Source of the DNA: an uncultured Saprospiraceae bacterium
GTDB lineage: Bacteria; Bacteroidota; Bacteroidia; Chitinophagales; Saprospiraceae
Assembly: GCA_937894165.1 (NCBI GenBank)
Contig: CALCSX010000206.1
Span: forward strand, 1-27,005
Direction of reading: 5' to 3'
Length of the DNA stretch: 27,005 nucleotides
Translations under genes and position numbers: made by a program
The notes under the pieces: model-generated
What the model saw: only the letters and a program-made list of their open reading frames with translations
What the model was told of the DNA's origin: nothing
Database searches by the model: none
Shown: positions 14,156 through 22,080 of the stretch, in pieces
Layout of the letters: each line of letters opens with the position of its first letter
Position numbering within the stretch: the stretch's first letter is position 1

Positions 14156-14539
14156 TTAAACTACGTCCGGTGGAGGTGAATGTATTTCTACAAAATCTTG
14201 GGGGATTAATAAACAATTTAAGGTGCATTTGAGCTTTAAATGCAGATTCAGCAAATCTACTTTTTCAGTACGATGACAAAAGTTAAAATGCGGAATTTCA
14301 TCTTCCATTTCAGAACTGCTTTGCAAGGGCGCTTCAGATTCACTATCTGTAAGGTCAATACAATTAGAATCTACGGGTACGATTTTACTCAGAAAGGAGA
14401 CCATCGTAGCACCTGTATCAAATGGATTGTCTATCAATTTATCCTTATACACAAAAACAGCAGATATTTGATGCAACAGTACCACTGTTAACACTCCTAC
14501 AATTCTGAATTGTAAAATAAGAGTTCTTATCTTCTGCAT
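14156..14539 (-). CDS. Small membrane or secreted protein of unknown function
   Basis: With the start at 14539 this is 127 residues. An N-terminal hydrophobic stretch (about 8-28) acts as a signal or anchor. A soluble polar part with many Asp, Glu and Ser follows, then a conserved-looking end, FVEIHSPPPDVV. I do not recognise a named family, though short Bacteroidota proteins with a proline-rich SPPP end are familiar to me next to transport genes. Met1 of the open frame (14581) lies upstream of a TACCTTTG promoter-like box at 14544-14551, so the inner Met is favoured. A strong terminator about 270 bases downstream is in the right direction. Four cysteines lie in the mature part, compatible with export. 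Confidence 0.55.
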   Translation of the reverse strand: MQKIRTLILQFRIVGVLTVVLLHQISAVFVYKDKLIDNPFDTGATMVSFLSKIVPVDSNCIDLTDSESEAPLQSSSEMEDEIPHFNFCHRTEKVDLLNLHLKLKCTLNCLLIPQDFVEIHSPPPDVV

Positions 14540-14543
14540 AGAA

Positions 14544-14551
14544 CAAAGGTA
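14544..14551 (-). promoter_or_regulatory. -7-like box immediately upstream of the small gene
   Basis: On the minus strand TACCTTTG matches TAnnTTTG and lies only four bases before the chosen ATG at 14539, which would make the transcript nearly leaderless. The nearest TTG-type -33 element is too far away (about 27 bases), so this is tentative. Confidence 0.3.
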
Positions 14552-14808
14552 ACATACGAAATAAAAAACTAGTTCTGTCAACCGTCATAAATATATCAAT
14601 TTTTTGAAAATCAAAGTATATAATAAAAATATATATGTATAATATTATTTAAATCATATTGATGTGTGACTAAATAGGAATATTAATTTCCTATTAATTG
14701 TGCTTTATAGATTAAATTCTCCTTATAAAATTCTGATTTCAAAAAAATTAACTCTTTTAACTTAAAATTCAACAAGCAAATATGTAGTATTGATCCAAAT
14801 TAGGTATT

Positions 14809-15588
14809 ATGGAAATATTTGTTTTAGTAGTCGTCATAGGGATAATTGTTTTAGGTATCCTTTTATTTAAAACTAATATTTTTTCAAGGAAGGTTGGCTA
14901 TATTAAAGTAGATCCTTCGTGGAGGATAATTTTGGAAAAAGAGGTGCTTTATTACGAGAAACTTGATAAGCAGGGGAAAGAGCGATTCGAGAAGTTAATT
15001 GCTAATTTTTTAAGCTATACGAAGGTTACAGGGATAGGGTTTACAGCAACTTTAACAGATAAATTGATGGTGGCTTCTTCAGCTATTATCCCGGTAATGG
15101 GCTTGAGTGAATTTTATTCTTATCCGAATATTTCCGAAGTGTTATTATATTCTGATAGATTTAATCCCCACAATTACGATACAGAAGGGAATGACAGAGA
15201 TGTACTGGGCATGGTGGGAAGTGGTGTAATGAACGATAAGATGATATTATCAAAGCCTGCATTGTACGAGGGCTTTAAAGCTGGGACCTCGAGAAATGTT
15301 GGCATCCATGAATTTGTACATTTGATAGACATGGCTGATGGAGCTGTGGATGGCTGTCCGGAAGTTCTTTTAGAAAATCAATGCTCAATTCCTTGGATGG
15401 ATTTTATTAGAAAGAAAATCTTGGAAATCCAATCCGGCAAATCGGATATTAATCCGTATGGAGCTTCTAGCAAAGTGGAGTTTTTTGCAGTAGCATCAGA
15501 ATATTTCTTTCAAAAGCCGGGATTGATGAAAGCGCGGCATCCGGAATTATATGAACATCTAAGTGAATTCTTTCAACAGGAGATTTAG
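14809..15588 (+). CDS. mtfA: MtfA-type zinc metallopeptidase (M90 family)
   Basis: A 259-residue protein with an N-terminal membrane segment (about 3-20) and a cytoplasmic-facing peptidase domain. The zinc motif is HEFVH at 167-171, continued as LID, as in MtfA. A downstream glutamate in AVASEYFF (Glu231) is in place for the third metal ligand. In E. coli MtfA is an aminopeptidase that binds the glucose-system repressor Mlc; no such partner is visible here, so only the peptidase activity is a fair transfer. The length matches the family (about 265). It is a single gene, convergent with the helicase that follows; the gap between them holds a heptamer repeat. Confidence 0.87.
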   Translation: MEIFVLVVVIGIIVLGILLFKTNIFSRKVGYIKVDPSWRIILEKEVLYYEKLDKQGKERFEKLIANFLSYTKVTGIGFTATLTDKLMVASSAIIPVMGLSEFYSYPNISEVLLYSDRFNPHNYDTEGNDRDVLGMVGSGVMNDKMILSKPALYEGFKAGTSRNVGIHEFVHLIDMADGAVDGCPEVLLENQCSIPWMDFIRKKILEIQSGKSDINPYGASSKVEFFAVASEYFFQKPGLMKARHPELYEHLSEFFQQEI

Positions 15589-15595
15589 GATTTTT

Positions 15596-15630
15596 AATTA
15601 CGAATCACGAATTACGAATTACGAAATGCG
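15596..15630. repeat. Tandem heptamer repeat, five units
   Basis: Units of seven bases run AATTACG, AATCACG, AATTACG, AATTACG, AAATGCG. The array sits between two convergent genes, starting 8 bases after the metallopeptidase stop and ending 8 bases before the helicase stop. A related, weaker pair, AATTGAAAAT at 16902-16911 and 16916-16925, sits in the next gap. Confidence 0.75.
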
Positions 15631-15637
15631 AAATCTG

Positions 15638-16885
15638 CTATTTCTTCTTTCGCTTAGGTTTAGGTGAAAAGCCCTTCATGTCCTCCCGCTCGATTTCCTT
15701 CATCAAGGTTTTTAGATCCATGGGATTTTCTTTCGAAAAATCGATGGTCTGTTCATAGGAAGTAGTGTCAATCTCCACCCTTTCGATGGCTTTGCCCAAA
15801 TATTCTTCTATCTCTGCCAGCAGAGGTTTTTCTTCGCTGCTACAGAAGGAAACTGCCAGCCCTTTTTGCACCCCCCGGCCCGTTCTACCCACCCGGTGGA
15901 CATAATTTTCAATCTGATCAGGCAAATCATAGTTAATCACATAATCAACATTGGCTATATCAATCCCGCGCGCCGTCACATCAGTAGCAATGAGCAGCTG
16001 CAAAGCCCCACTCCTGAACGAAGACAATACTTTAAACCTATCAAATTGATCTTTGTCACCATGCAAGGTCATAGCTGTTATCCCTACCCGCTCCATCGCC
16101 TTCATCACACGCTCGGCTCGCACTTTTGTCCTGACAAAAACCAGTATTTTGCTATCCTTATTTTCATTGATTACCCGTTCGAGAAAAAAACGCTTGTCAT
16201 CCATTTCAATAAAAGCCACCGAATGCGTAACATTCTTGGATACAGGATCTTTCGGTGAAATCTGTATTCGGATCGGTTTGGTCACCAATGAATAAGCCAA
16301 TTTTTTTATTTTTTCATCGATAGTTGCAGAGAAAAAGAGGGTCTGCCTACGCCCCGGCAAAAATCTAAGCAAATCTTTTATATCCTTGATGAAGCCCAGA
16401 TCCAACATGTGATCCGCTTCATCCAAAACCAAAATTTCAATTCCGGAAAGATCCAAATGCCCCTGATGCACAAAATCAAATAATCTCCCGGGTGTGCTTA
16501 TCAGAATATCAATCCCTTCTTCTAATTTCTTGATCTGAGGATCCTGGTCTACACCTCCGTGGATGGTAGTTGCTTTAACTCTGGTCTTATTGGCAATTTT
16601 ATTGAAAACCTCCGTGACTTGTAAGGCGAGCTCTCGCGTAGGCACCATTACGAGTGCCTTAATACCGGATCTTCGCTTGGATCTTTTTCTTTCGTGAAGA
16701 ATATTTATCACCGGAATAGCAAAGGCTGCGGTTTTCCCTGTACCCGTCTGTGCAATTGCCAAGACATCTTCTCCCTTCAATATCGAAGGGATAGCCTTAT
16801 ATTGAATATCAGTTGGTCTTTTAAAGCCGAGTCGATCTAAATTATTTTTAATTTCTGATTCTATATTATATTCATCAAATCGCAT
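15638..16885 (-). CDS. rhlE: DEAD-box ATP-dependent RNA helicase, RhlE-like
   Basis: A 415-residue cytoplasmic enzyme that unwinds short RNA duplexes, usually in ribosome assembly or RNA turnover. All motifs are present: Q motif with GFKRPTDIQ (20-28), motif I AQTGTGKT (45-52), PTRELA (82-87), TPGR (131-134), DEAD (155-158), SAT (186-188), ARGIDI (305-310) and HRVGRTGR (330-337). The C-terminus is short and basic (SPKPKRKKK), as in RhlE-type helicases, with no DbpA RNA-binding domain. It lies 39 bases before dapF in the same direction. That short gap makes co-transcription possible. Confidence 0.93.
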   Translation of the reverse strand: MRFDEYNIESEIKNNLDRLGFKRPTDIQYKAIPSILKGEDVLAIAQTGTGKTAAFAIPVINILHERKRSKRRSGIKALVMVPTRELALQVTEVFNKIANKTRVKATTIHGGVDQDPQIKKLEEGIDILISTPGRLFDFVHQGHLDLSGIEILVLDEADHMLDLGFIKDIKDLLRFLPGRRQTLFFSATIDEKIKKLAYSLVTKPIRIQISPKDPVSKNVTHSVAFIEMDDKRFFLERVINENKDSKILVFVRTKVRAERVMKAMERVGITAMTLHGDKDQFDRFKVLSSFRSGALQLLIATDVTARGIDIANVDYVINYDLPDQIENYVHRVGRTGRGVQKGLAVSFCSSEEKPLLAEIEEYLGKAIERVEIDTTSYEQTIDFSKENPMDLKTLMKEIEREDMKGFSPKPKRKKK

Positions 16886-16924
16886 GGGGCCTATTTTTAT
16901 TAATTGAAAATCAGAAATTGAAAA

Positions 16925-17737
16925 TTAAGCGTACTGCTCGGTATCTATCTGACCATTAAAAACCAAATGGGCAGGCCCGCTGAGCCAGATATTGCAGAAC
17001 AGATCCTCAGCTCTATCGAATTCGACTTTCAATTCGCCCCCTCTCGTTTGGACAGCTATTTTATGACTGCCTCTGAGTTTGTTTTTATAAACATGTGAAA
17101 TGGCCGCCGCTGTTACCCCGGTTCCGCAGGAAAGTGTCTCATCTTCAACCCCGCGCTCGTAGGTGCAAACTTCAATGTTTTCAGGATTCTCTTTTACGAA
17201 ATTGACATTAATACCTTGTAACACGAACTCTTCACTGTTCCTGATTTTTCTTCCTGATTCCTTAATGTCGATATGGTCTAAGTTGTGAACAAACTTTACA
17301 TAATGTGGAGATCCGGTGTCGAGAACATAATCATAACCACTGTTCCTAATATTGTACACATTGGTCATATTGATTTTTATAATCAAAACCTCATTTTTGA
17401 CCACCACAGCAGTATGCAGCCCATCGGACGCTTCGAAAACGCACTTTTCATTTACCCAGCCCAAAAAATTGGCGTGAGCGACAGCACATCTGGAGCCATT
17501 CCCGCAAAGACTCGACTTTTTGCCGTCCGAATTGAAATAGTGCATAAAGAACTCACTTTTTTCTCCCGCCTGCATTTTCTCTAGGACAATGAAGCCATCA
17601 GCACCAATTCCAAATTTACGGTCACATAAATTAGCTATTAAAGAAGAATCCCCTCTGCTTTCTGCATTGAAATCTTCATCCAGACAGATGATAAAATCAT
17701 TTCCGGTGCCCTGATATTTATAAAAGTTTAATTTCAT
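16925..17737 (-). CDS. dapF: Diaminopimelate epimerase
   Basis: A 270-residue cytoplasmic enzyme converting LL- to meso-diaminopimelate, for lysine and peptidoglycan synthesis. Both catalytic cysteines are visible: Cys78 in LCGNGSRC and Cys204 in LSCGTGVTAA. The N-terminal FYKYQGTGNDFI and the substrate-binding TGSPH (about 141-145) are also typical. The length is normal. It starts inside the stop of the small membrane protein gene (ATGA overlap), so the two are translationally coupled. Confidence 0.96.
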   Translation of the reverse strand: MKLNFYKYQGTGNDFIICLDEDFNAESRGDSSLIANLCDRKFGIGADGFIVLEKMQAGEKSEFFMHYFNSDGKKSSLCGNGSRCAVAHANFLGWVNEKCVFEASDGLHTAVVVKNEVLIIKINMTNVYNIRNSGYDYVLDTGSPHYVKFVHNLDHIDIKESGRKIRNSEEFVLQGINVNFVKENPENIEVCTYERGVEDETLSCGTGVTAAAISHVYKNKLRGSHKIAVQTRGGELKVEFDRAEDLFCNIWLSGPAHLVFNGQIDTEQYA

Positions 17738-17946
17738 TTTGTAATTGTATCTTTTGTTTTAATGGGAGCCGGATCAAAATAAAGGAAATCTGTTTCCTCA
17801 AAACCCGGCGCAACGCCCAGAGTAACATGTCGGTAAATCATGACTGCAAGTAAAGTACTCAATACAATACCGCCTAAGAAGGATACTTTCCAGCCCCAAA
17901 CATTCCCCATGTACTTTCCATCATCCTTCTGCTTAAAAATATTCAT
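17734..17946 (-). CDS. Small membrane protein coupled to dapF
   Basis: Start at 17946 gives 70 residues: a short charged N-terminus (MNIFKQKDDGKYMGN), one membrane segment (about 18-40, with VSFLGGIVLSTLLAVMIY) and a hydrophilic tail. The frame extends upstream to 17976, but MNIFKQK is a more natural start. It overlaps dapF by four bases. I do not recognise a named family. The tail after the membrane segment holds an acidic and aromatic stretch (EETDFLYFDP). Its place in front of dapF might point to the cell envelope, but no function can be given. Confidence 0.7.
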   Translation of the reverse strand: MNIFKQKDDGKYMGNVWGWKVSFLGGIVLSTLLAVMIYRHVTLGVAPGFEETDFLYFDPAPIKTKDTITK

Positions 17947-18137
17947 TTTTGATGCTCTTATTCTTAGTTGGAACAAAAATAAGCGTTTACGGTTTATTAA
18001 AAGAGTGATATTGAAAATAATTCGGCTTTATTTCACACCAAAAACAGTAGAATGAATGTTTATAATGATATTCTATTGTTGAATATATAATTTCCGAAAT
18101 GTATTCCGTATTTTCTTTGTTTTTTAATCAGATAAGT

Positions 18138-19574
18138 ATGAAAAATAACATATTTTTAGTCATATTAATCGCTGTGCTAAGCTCAATGACGACTTTTTTT
18201 GCTATTCGTTATTTAATGCCGGGTGATCAAGTAGTTGTTCGTGAAAAGGTTCATACGCAATTTGCCAATGACATCTATCTCAATAAAGGTTTTCAAAGAA
18301 ATATCACCTCTTTTGCACCCACCTCATTTACTTTAGCAGCTGACAAAGCTTTGAAAGGTGTCGTTTCGATCCTTGCGAGGAAGGGTGGGGAGGATTTTTG
18401 GGGTAAATATTCCCCGGGCGAGTCCTCAGGAAGTGGTGTAATTATTAGCAATGACGGATATATTATTACCAATAATCATGTTATTGAGAATACGAATGAG
18501 ATAAGAGTTCTTATGGATGACATGCGTGAATATGATGCTATTATCGTCGGAACTGATCCCACCACTGATATGGCTTTGTTGAAGATTGAAGCTACTGATT
18601 TGCCCTATTTGATTTTTGCCGATAGTGATACTTTGATGATAGGAGAGTGGGTATTGGCGGTGGGAAATCCTTTCAGACTAGCTTCGACAGTTACTGCAGG
18701 AATAGTCAGTGCGAAGGGTCGGAATATTAATATACTAAATAAGGAATTTGCTATAGAATCATTTATTCAGACGGATGCAGTGGTCAATCCCGGAAATAGC
18801 GGGGGAGCTTTGGTGAATACGAATGGGGAGTTGGTCGGGATTAATACGGCCATTATTACGGAATCGGGACGTTATGAGGGTTATTCTTTTGCCATTCCTT
18901 CGAATTTGGTTTTGAAGGTAGTGGAGGATTTGAAGGAGTTTGGACAATTACAGCGCGGCTTGTTGGGCGTTACGATAAGTAATTTAGATTGGGGGATGGC
19001 GAGAAAGTTTGGATTCGAGAAGGTGCGTGGCGTCATCATAGAGCGGGTCAATCCCAAAAGTAGTGCCTCAGACGCGGGCTTGCAGCGCGGGGATGTTATT
19101 TTGACTATTAATAGTGCCGAGGTCAACAGTTTTCCACAGCTTCAGGAGCAGGTGGGGCGTTACAGACCGGGGGATAAGATCACAGTAAGCCTTTTTCGGG
19201 AAGGAATGGTTTTGTCCAAGGAACTGATTCTGAAGAATTCATTGAATACCACCGATATGATCAGTGTTCGCACAGATGCTGTTTTGGTTGATTTGGGATT
19301 CGAGCTCAGGAATCTGACGGCAGAGGAGGAAGTTATATTTAAGCAGAAAGGTGTGATCGTGGCGAGTATTTACAAGAACAGTATTATTGAAAGTACCAAT
19401 ATGGATCCGGGCTTCGTGATTACTACTGTCAATGAAAAACCAATATTTTCCGTAGACGATCTATTGCTTGAAATAGAAAGAGCTGATGCAATCGTTTCTC
19501 TCAGTGGATATTACAACCGCTACAAGGGAAAATACTATTATGAATTTAGCAAATTGCAGGATTTAGAGAATTAG
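18138..19574 (+). CDS. htrA: HtrA/Deg-type periplasmic serine protease with PDZ domains
   Basis: A 478-residue protease/chaperone acting on misfolded periplasmic proteins. An N-terminal hydrophobic signal or anchor lies at about 5-26. The trypsin-like domain has the triad His114 (NNHVIE), Asp144 (DPTTDMALLKI) and Ser221 (PGNSGGALVN). The first PDZ domain is at about 270-360 (RGLLGVTIS, then GLQRGDVILTINSAEV). A second, more diverged PDZ-like region follows to the end. I chose ATG 18138 over 18099 because it starts the hydrophobic signal cleanly. The gene stands alone, and a structured repeat begins 8 bases after its stop. Confidence 0.92.
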   Translation: MKNNIFLVILIAVLSSMTTFFAIRYLMPGDQVVVREKVHTQFANDIYLNKGFQRNITSFAPTSFTLAADKALKGVVSILARKGGEDFWGKYSPGESSGSGVIISNDGYIITNNHVIENTNEIRVLMDDMREYDAIIVGTDPTTDMALLKIEATDLPYLIFADSDTLMIGEWVLAVGNPFRLASTVTAGIVSAKGRNINILNKEFAIESFIQTDAVVNPGNSGGALVNTNGELVGINTAIITESGRYEGYSFAIPSNLVLKVVEDLKEFGQLQRGLLGVTISNLDWGMARKFGFEKVRGVIIERVNPKSSASDAGLQRGDVILTINSAEVNSFPQLQEQVGRYRPGDKITVSLFREGMVLSKELILKNSLNTTDMISVRTDAVLVDLGFELRNLTAEEEVIFKQKGVIVASIYKNSIIESTNMDPGFVITTVNEKPIFSVDDLLLEIERADAIVSLSGYYNRYKGKYYYEFSKLQDLEN

Positions 19575-19582
19575 AATTTTGT

Positions 19583-19705
19583 GGGCGTATCCCCTTCGCT
19601 GCTCTACGGGGTCGGCGTATTACGGAGTTCCGTCTTGACGCCACTTCGTTACATCATGACCGCCCTTTGTGACGTCCTCCATTCTCGCTGCATTAAAATT
19701 CCAAA
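19583..19705 (+). repeat. GGGCGT...GGGTCGG structured repeat, copy 2
   Basis: It starts GGGCGTATCCCC, loops through TTCGCTGCTCTAC and returns as GGGGTCGG, the same head plan as the element at 11351-11500. A small dyad ACGG-AGTT-CCGT follows, then stretches such as GACCGCCC and TCCTCCATTCTCGC. GAATTTT (19574-19580) and AAAATTC (19695-19701) bracket it as an inverted repeat. It lies 8 bases after the protease stop. Confidence 0.6.
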
Positions 19706-19793
19706 TCCTGCGTTACTCTCGTATTTGAATCAGTCATTTATTTCTATAAAATCCTTGGATTCAAATACTCGAAAGCCTTGACTTTGGAATTTT
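19695..19793. repeat. Long interrupted hairpin
   Basis: AAAATTCCAAA (19695-19705) pairs with TTTGGAATTTT (19783-19793), and inside it GTATTTGAATC (19721-19731) pairs with GATTCAAATAC (19758-19768). Both arms are 11 bases and perfect; the parts between pair poorly. It could end transcripts of the protease gene or be part of a composite element with the repeat before it. Confidence 0.65.
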
Positions 19794-19794
19794 C

Positions 19795-19830
19795 TTGTCA
19801 GCGATGGTGAATTTGTCAGCGATGGTGAAT
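19795..19830. repeat. Tandem duplication of an 18-base unit
   Basis: The unit TTGTCAGCGATGGTGAAT occurs twice, back to back and without a mismatch, at 19795-19812 and 19813-19830. It directly follows the long hairpin. Confidence 0.9.
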
Positions 19831-19889
19831 TGTATAAGAAATTACCAAATGAATAGATTAGGTTAAGGAACTATCTCTATACCAACTTT

Positions 19890-20855
19890 TTAACCTGTAA
19901 TACCTAGCTTTTCAATTATAAATCCTCTCGTCCTCATCTCCGCATAATTGCCACGCTGACCTTTGATAGCAAATCCCGTATGACCACCAAATCGAACAGC
20001 GTCTAAAGTCACGTAAGGATTTTTTTCTGCAATGGCAAATGGGAAACAATTTTCTCCAAAAATGGGATCATTTAATGCGTTTATAATCAAAATAGGTGTT
20101 TCGATATGGGGTAAAAAAGTATTGGGGCTACTTTCTTTATAAAACTCTGATGAATCTTTGTAACCATTTATCGGCGCTGAGTACCAATCATCAAAATCCT
20201 TCCATACGCTCACCTTGTCTAAATTTCCCGGATCAAATATGTCGGGAAATTGGACCGATTTACTTTTTATTTTCTCCTTTAACTTGTTCAAAAAACGTTT
20301 TTTCAAATAGAAATTTTGCCATAAATCCAGACGATTGGAACATTCTTCCAGATCACAGGGACTTGATATGGCTACCACACCTTCCAATCTAGCGTTGATT
20401 TCATTTGATCTCAAAGTCGCTAACTTTGTAGACATATTGGCTCCCATACTTACCCCGACCAGAATAATCGACTCATAACTATTTTTGCTGACTGCGTAAT
20501 TAAGTAGCTCATGGAGGTCATCTATCTGTCCATGTCCGTAGAGTTGGGCTGTTAAATTAATTTCCTCACTGCAGGATCTGCAATTCCAAGACAATATATC
20601 TATATCCATATCCTCGATTTCCCTAACGATGCCTGTGATATAGCCGCGCTCAGCATTTCCCTCGAGGCCATGGGTGATCACTACTAAATTTTTAGAGTCT
20701 TTGGTCAACCAATACAAATCCAGGAAATCATCATCAGAAGTTGTAAATCGCTCCCTTTCCCACTTTGGCATCACTAGCTTTCTGAAAGCATTTCCAAGAA
20801 TTGTTTGTAAATGCCCATTAAACTGTATTAACGGCGGCTTCACATTCCTACTCAT
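19890..20855 (-). CDS. Alpha/beta hydrolase of the YheT family
   Basis: A 321-residue cytoplasmic hydrolase, probably an esterase of unknown substrate. The N-terminus carries FNGHLQTILG, typical of the family, and HGLEG at 62-66 forms the oxyanion region. The nucleophile is Ser136 in GVSMG. The acid is Asp263 in ALNDPIF, and the base is His292 in GGHTGF. The length matches YheT (about 330). The start overlaps the stop of the TPR gene by eight bases, so the two are co-translated. No promoter is obvious between them. Confidence 0.9.
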   Translation of the reverse strand: MSRNVKPPLIQFNGHLQTILGNAFRKLVMPKWERERFTTSDDDFLDLYWLTKDSKNLVVITHGLEGNAERGYITGIVREIEDMDIDILSWNCRSCSEEINLTAQLYGHGQIDDLHELLNYAVSKNSYESIILVGVSMGANMSTKLATLRSNEINARLEGVVAISSPCDLEECSNRLDLWQNFYLKKRFLNKLKEKIKSKSVQFPDIFDPGNLDKVSVWKDFDDWYSAPINGYKDSSEFYKESSPNTFLPHIETPILIINALNDPIFGENCFPFAIAEKNPYVTLDAVRFGGHTGFAIKGQRGNYAEMRTRGFIIEKLGITG

Positions 20856-21162
20856 TTTCAGTAGCTAATTTTATTTGATTCAACTCCCCCAATGCGTGGT
20901 ATTCCTTCATATCAGTAGCTATATTGATGCCTTTGTTGAAGATGTCTAATGCCTCCGTATTATTTCCGAGAAGCTTTTGTAAACTTCCATAATGGTAATA
21001 TGTACCTATATAACGAGGATAGGATTCCAATAAAATTTGATATTGACTTATAGCCTCATCCCATTTCTCCAATTTTTCATATTCCTTGGCTAGGGCAAAT
21101 ATTAGGAAAGGATCCTCAGGTGAATTTTTTAAAAATTCTAAAATCTGTGAAAAGCGAGACAT
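20848..21162 (-). CDS. Small TPR-repeat protein
   Basis: A 104-residue helical protein with about two and a half tetratricopeptide repeats. The pattern shows in PEDPFLIFALAKEYEKLEKWDEAISQYQ (given here only as ends: PEDPFLI and DEAISQYQ) and in YIGTYYHYGSLQKLLGN followed by EALDIFNKG. There is no signal peptide. Such proteins mediate protein contacts. It overlaps the YheT gene by eight bases, and a partner role is possible but not shown. It is divergent from etfB. Confidence 0.8.
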   Translation of the reverse strand: MSRFSQILEFLKNSPEDPFLIFALAKEYEKLEKWDEAISQYQILLESYPRYIGTYYHYGSLQKLLGNNTEALDIFNKGINIATDMKEYHALGELNQIKLATENE

Positions 21163-21243
21163 ACAAAGAATTTAATTTGGATACCTTTAACATTTTATCA
21201 GTCTAGATGTTACAAAGGGTACCTGAAATAAAAATAGGTTTAC

Positions 21244-21251
21244 TATATTTG
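21244..21251 (+). promoter_or_regulatory. -7-like box of the etf operon
   Basis: TATATTTG matches TAnnTTTG and lies 27 bases before the etfB ATG at 21279. I see no clear -33 TTTG at the right distance. If real, it also shows that the longer in-frame start at 21207 is not used. Confidence 0.35.
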
Positions 21252-21278
21252 TTAAAATTTTTAATAAAAATACAAAGT

Positions 21279-22019
21279 ATGAAGTTTTTAGTTTGTGTAA
21301 GTCAAACTCCTGATACTACTGCAAAGATATCTTTTAAAGATAACGATACAAAGTTTAATGAGAATGGAGTTCAATTTATAATGAATCCATATGATGAATG
21401 GTATGCTTTAGTGAGAGCAGTTGAATTGGTTGAGAAAAATGGTGGCTCTGTAACGCTCCTTACAGTAGGTGGCCCGGAAACAGAAACCAATATAAGAAAA
21501 GGACTCGCCATCGGGGCTGATGATGCCGTGAGAATAGATAGTGAGCCGAAAGATGCCCATTTCGTCGCATCTCAAATAGCTGCATTTGCTAAGGACAAAA
21601 ATTTTGATATCATATTTTTAGGAAAAGAGACCATTGACCACAATGGCTCAATTGTAGGACCAATGGTGTCGGAAATGCTCGACATACCTTTCATTTCATA
21701 TGCGAATAATTTAGAAATAGATGGCTCCAAAGCTACTGTTTCTCGAGAGATTTCCGGGGGCAATGAAACAGCTGAGGTAGAATTGCCATTCGCATTGAGC
21801 GCCGCAAAGGATATGGCAGAGCAAAGAATCCCTAACATGAGAGGAATTATGATGGCGCGAAAAAAGCCTCTTGAAGTTATTCCTGCAGTTGATGTAGCAT
21901 CCAATTTAAACCTTGTGAAATTTGATCTTCCACCTGCGAAAGGCAAGGTCAAAATGATCGATGCTGACAACATGGATGAATTGGTAAGATTGCTTCATGA
22001 AGAGGCCAAAGTTATTTAA
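21279..22019 (+). CDS. etfB: Electron transfer flavoprotein, beta subunit
   Basis: A 246-residue cytoplasmic subunit that, with EtfA, accepts electrons from acyl-CoA and other dehydrogenases and passes them to ETF:quinone oxidoreductase. The start MKFLVCVSQTPDT and the interior NPYDEWYALVRAVELVE and LLTVGG are typical of the family. The recognition and AMP-binding region shows FLGKETIDHNG and a later EQRIPNMRGIM. I chose ATG 21279: the 24-residue upstream extension is not homologous-looking and overlaps a promoter-like box. The gene is followed after 61 bases by etfA. That gap has a weak hairpin (AGAAAG/CTTTCT) and long A/T runs. Confidence 0.95.
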   Translation: MKFLVCVSQTPDTTAKISFKDNDTKFNENGVQFIMNPYDEWYALVRAVELVEKNGGSVTLLTVGGPETETNIRKGLAIGADDAVRIDSEPKDAHFVASQIAAFAKDKNFDIIFLGKETIDHNGSIVGPMVSEMLDIPFISYANNLEIDGSKATVSREISGGNETAEVELPFALSAAKDMAEQRIPNMRGIMMARKKPLEVIPAVDVASNLNLVKFDLPPAKGKVKMIDADNMDELVRLLHEEAKVI

Positions 22020-22080
22020 GGTAGAAAGCATTTTTCTTTCTTTTTGTACCTCTATTTTTTTTAAAATAAAAAATACATAA

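Noticed and set aside
15596..15630. Short regular repeats that might suggest a CRISPR array
   Set aside because: The units are seven bases with no spacers, and no cas genes are present.
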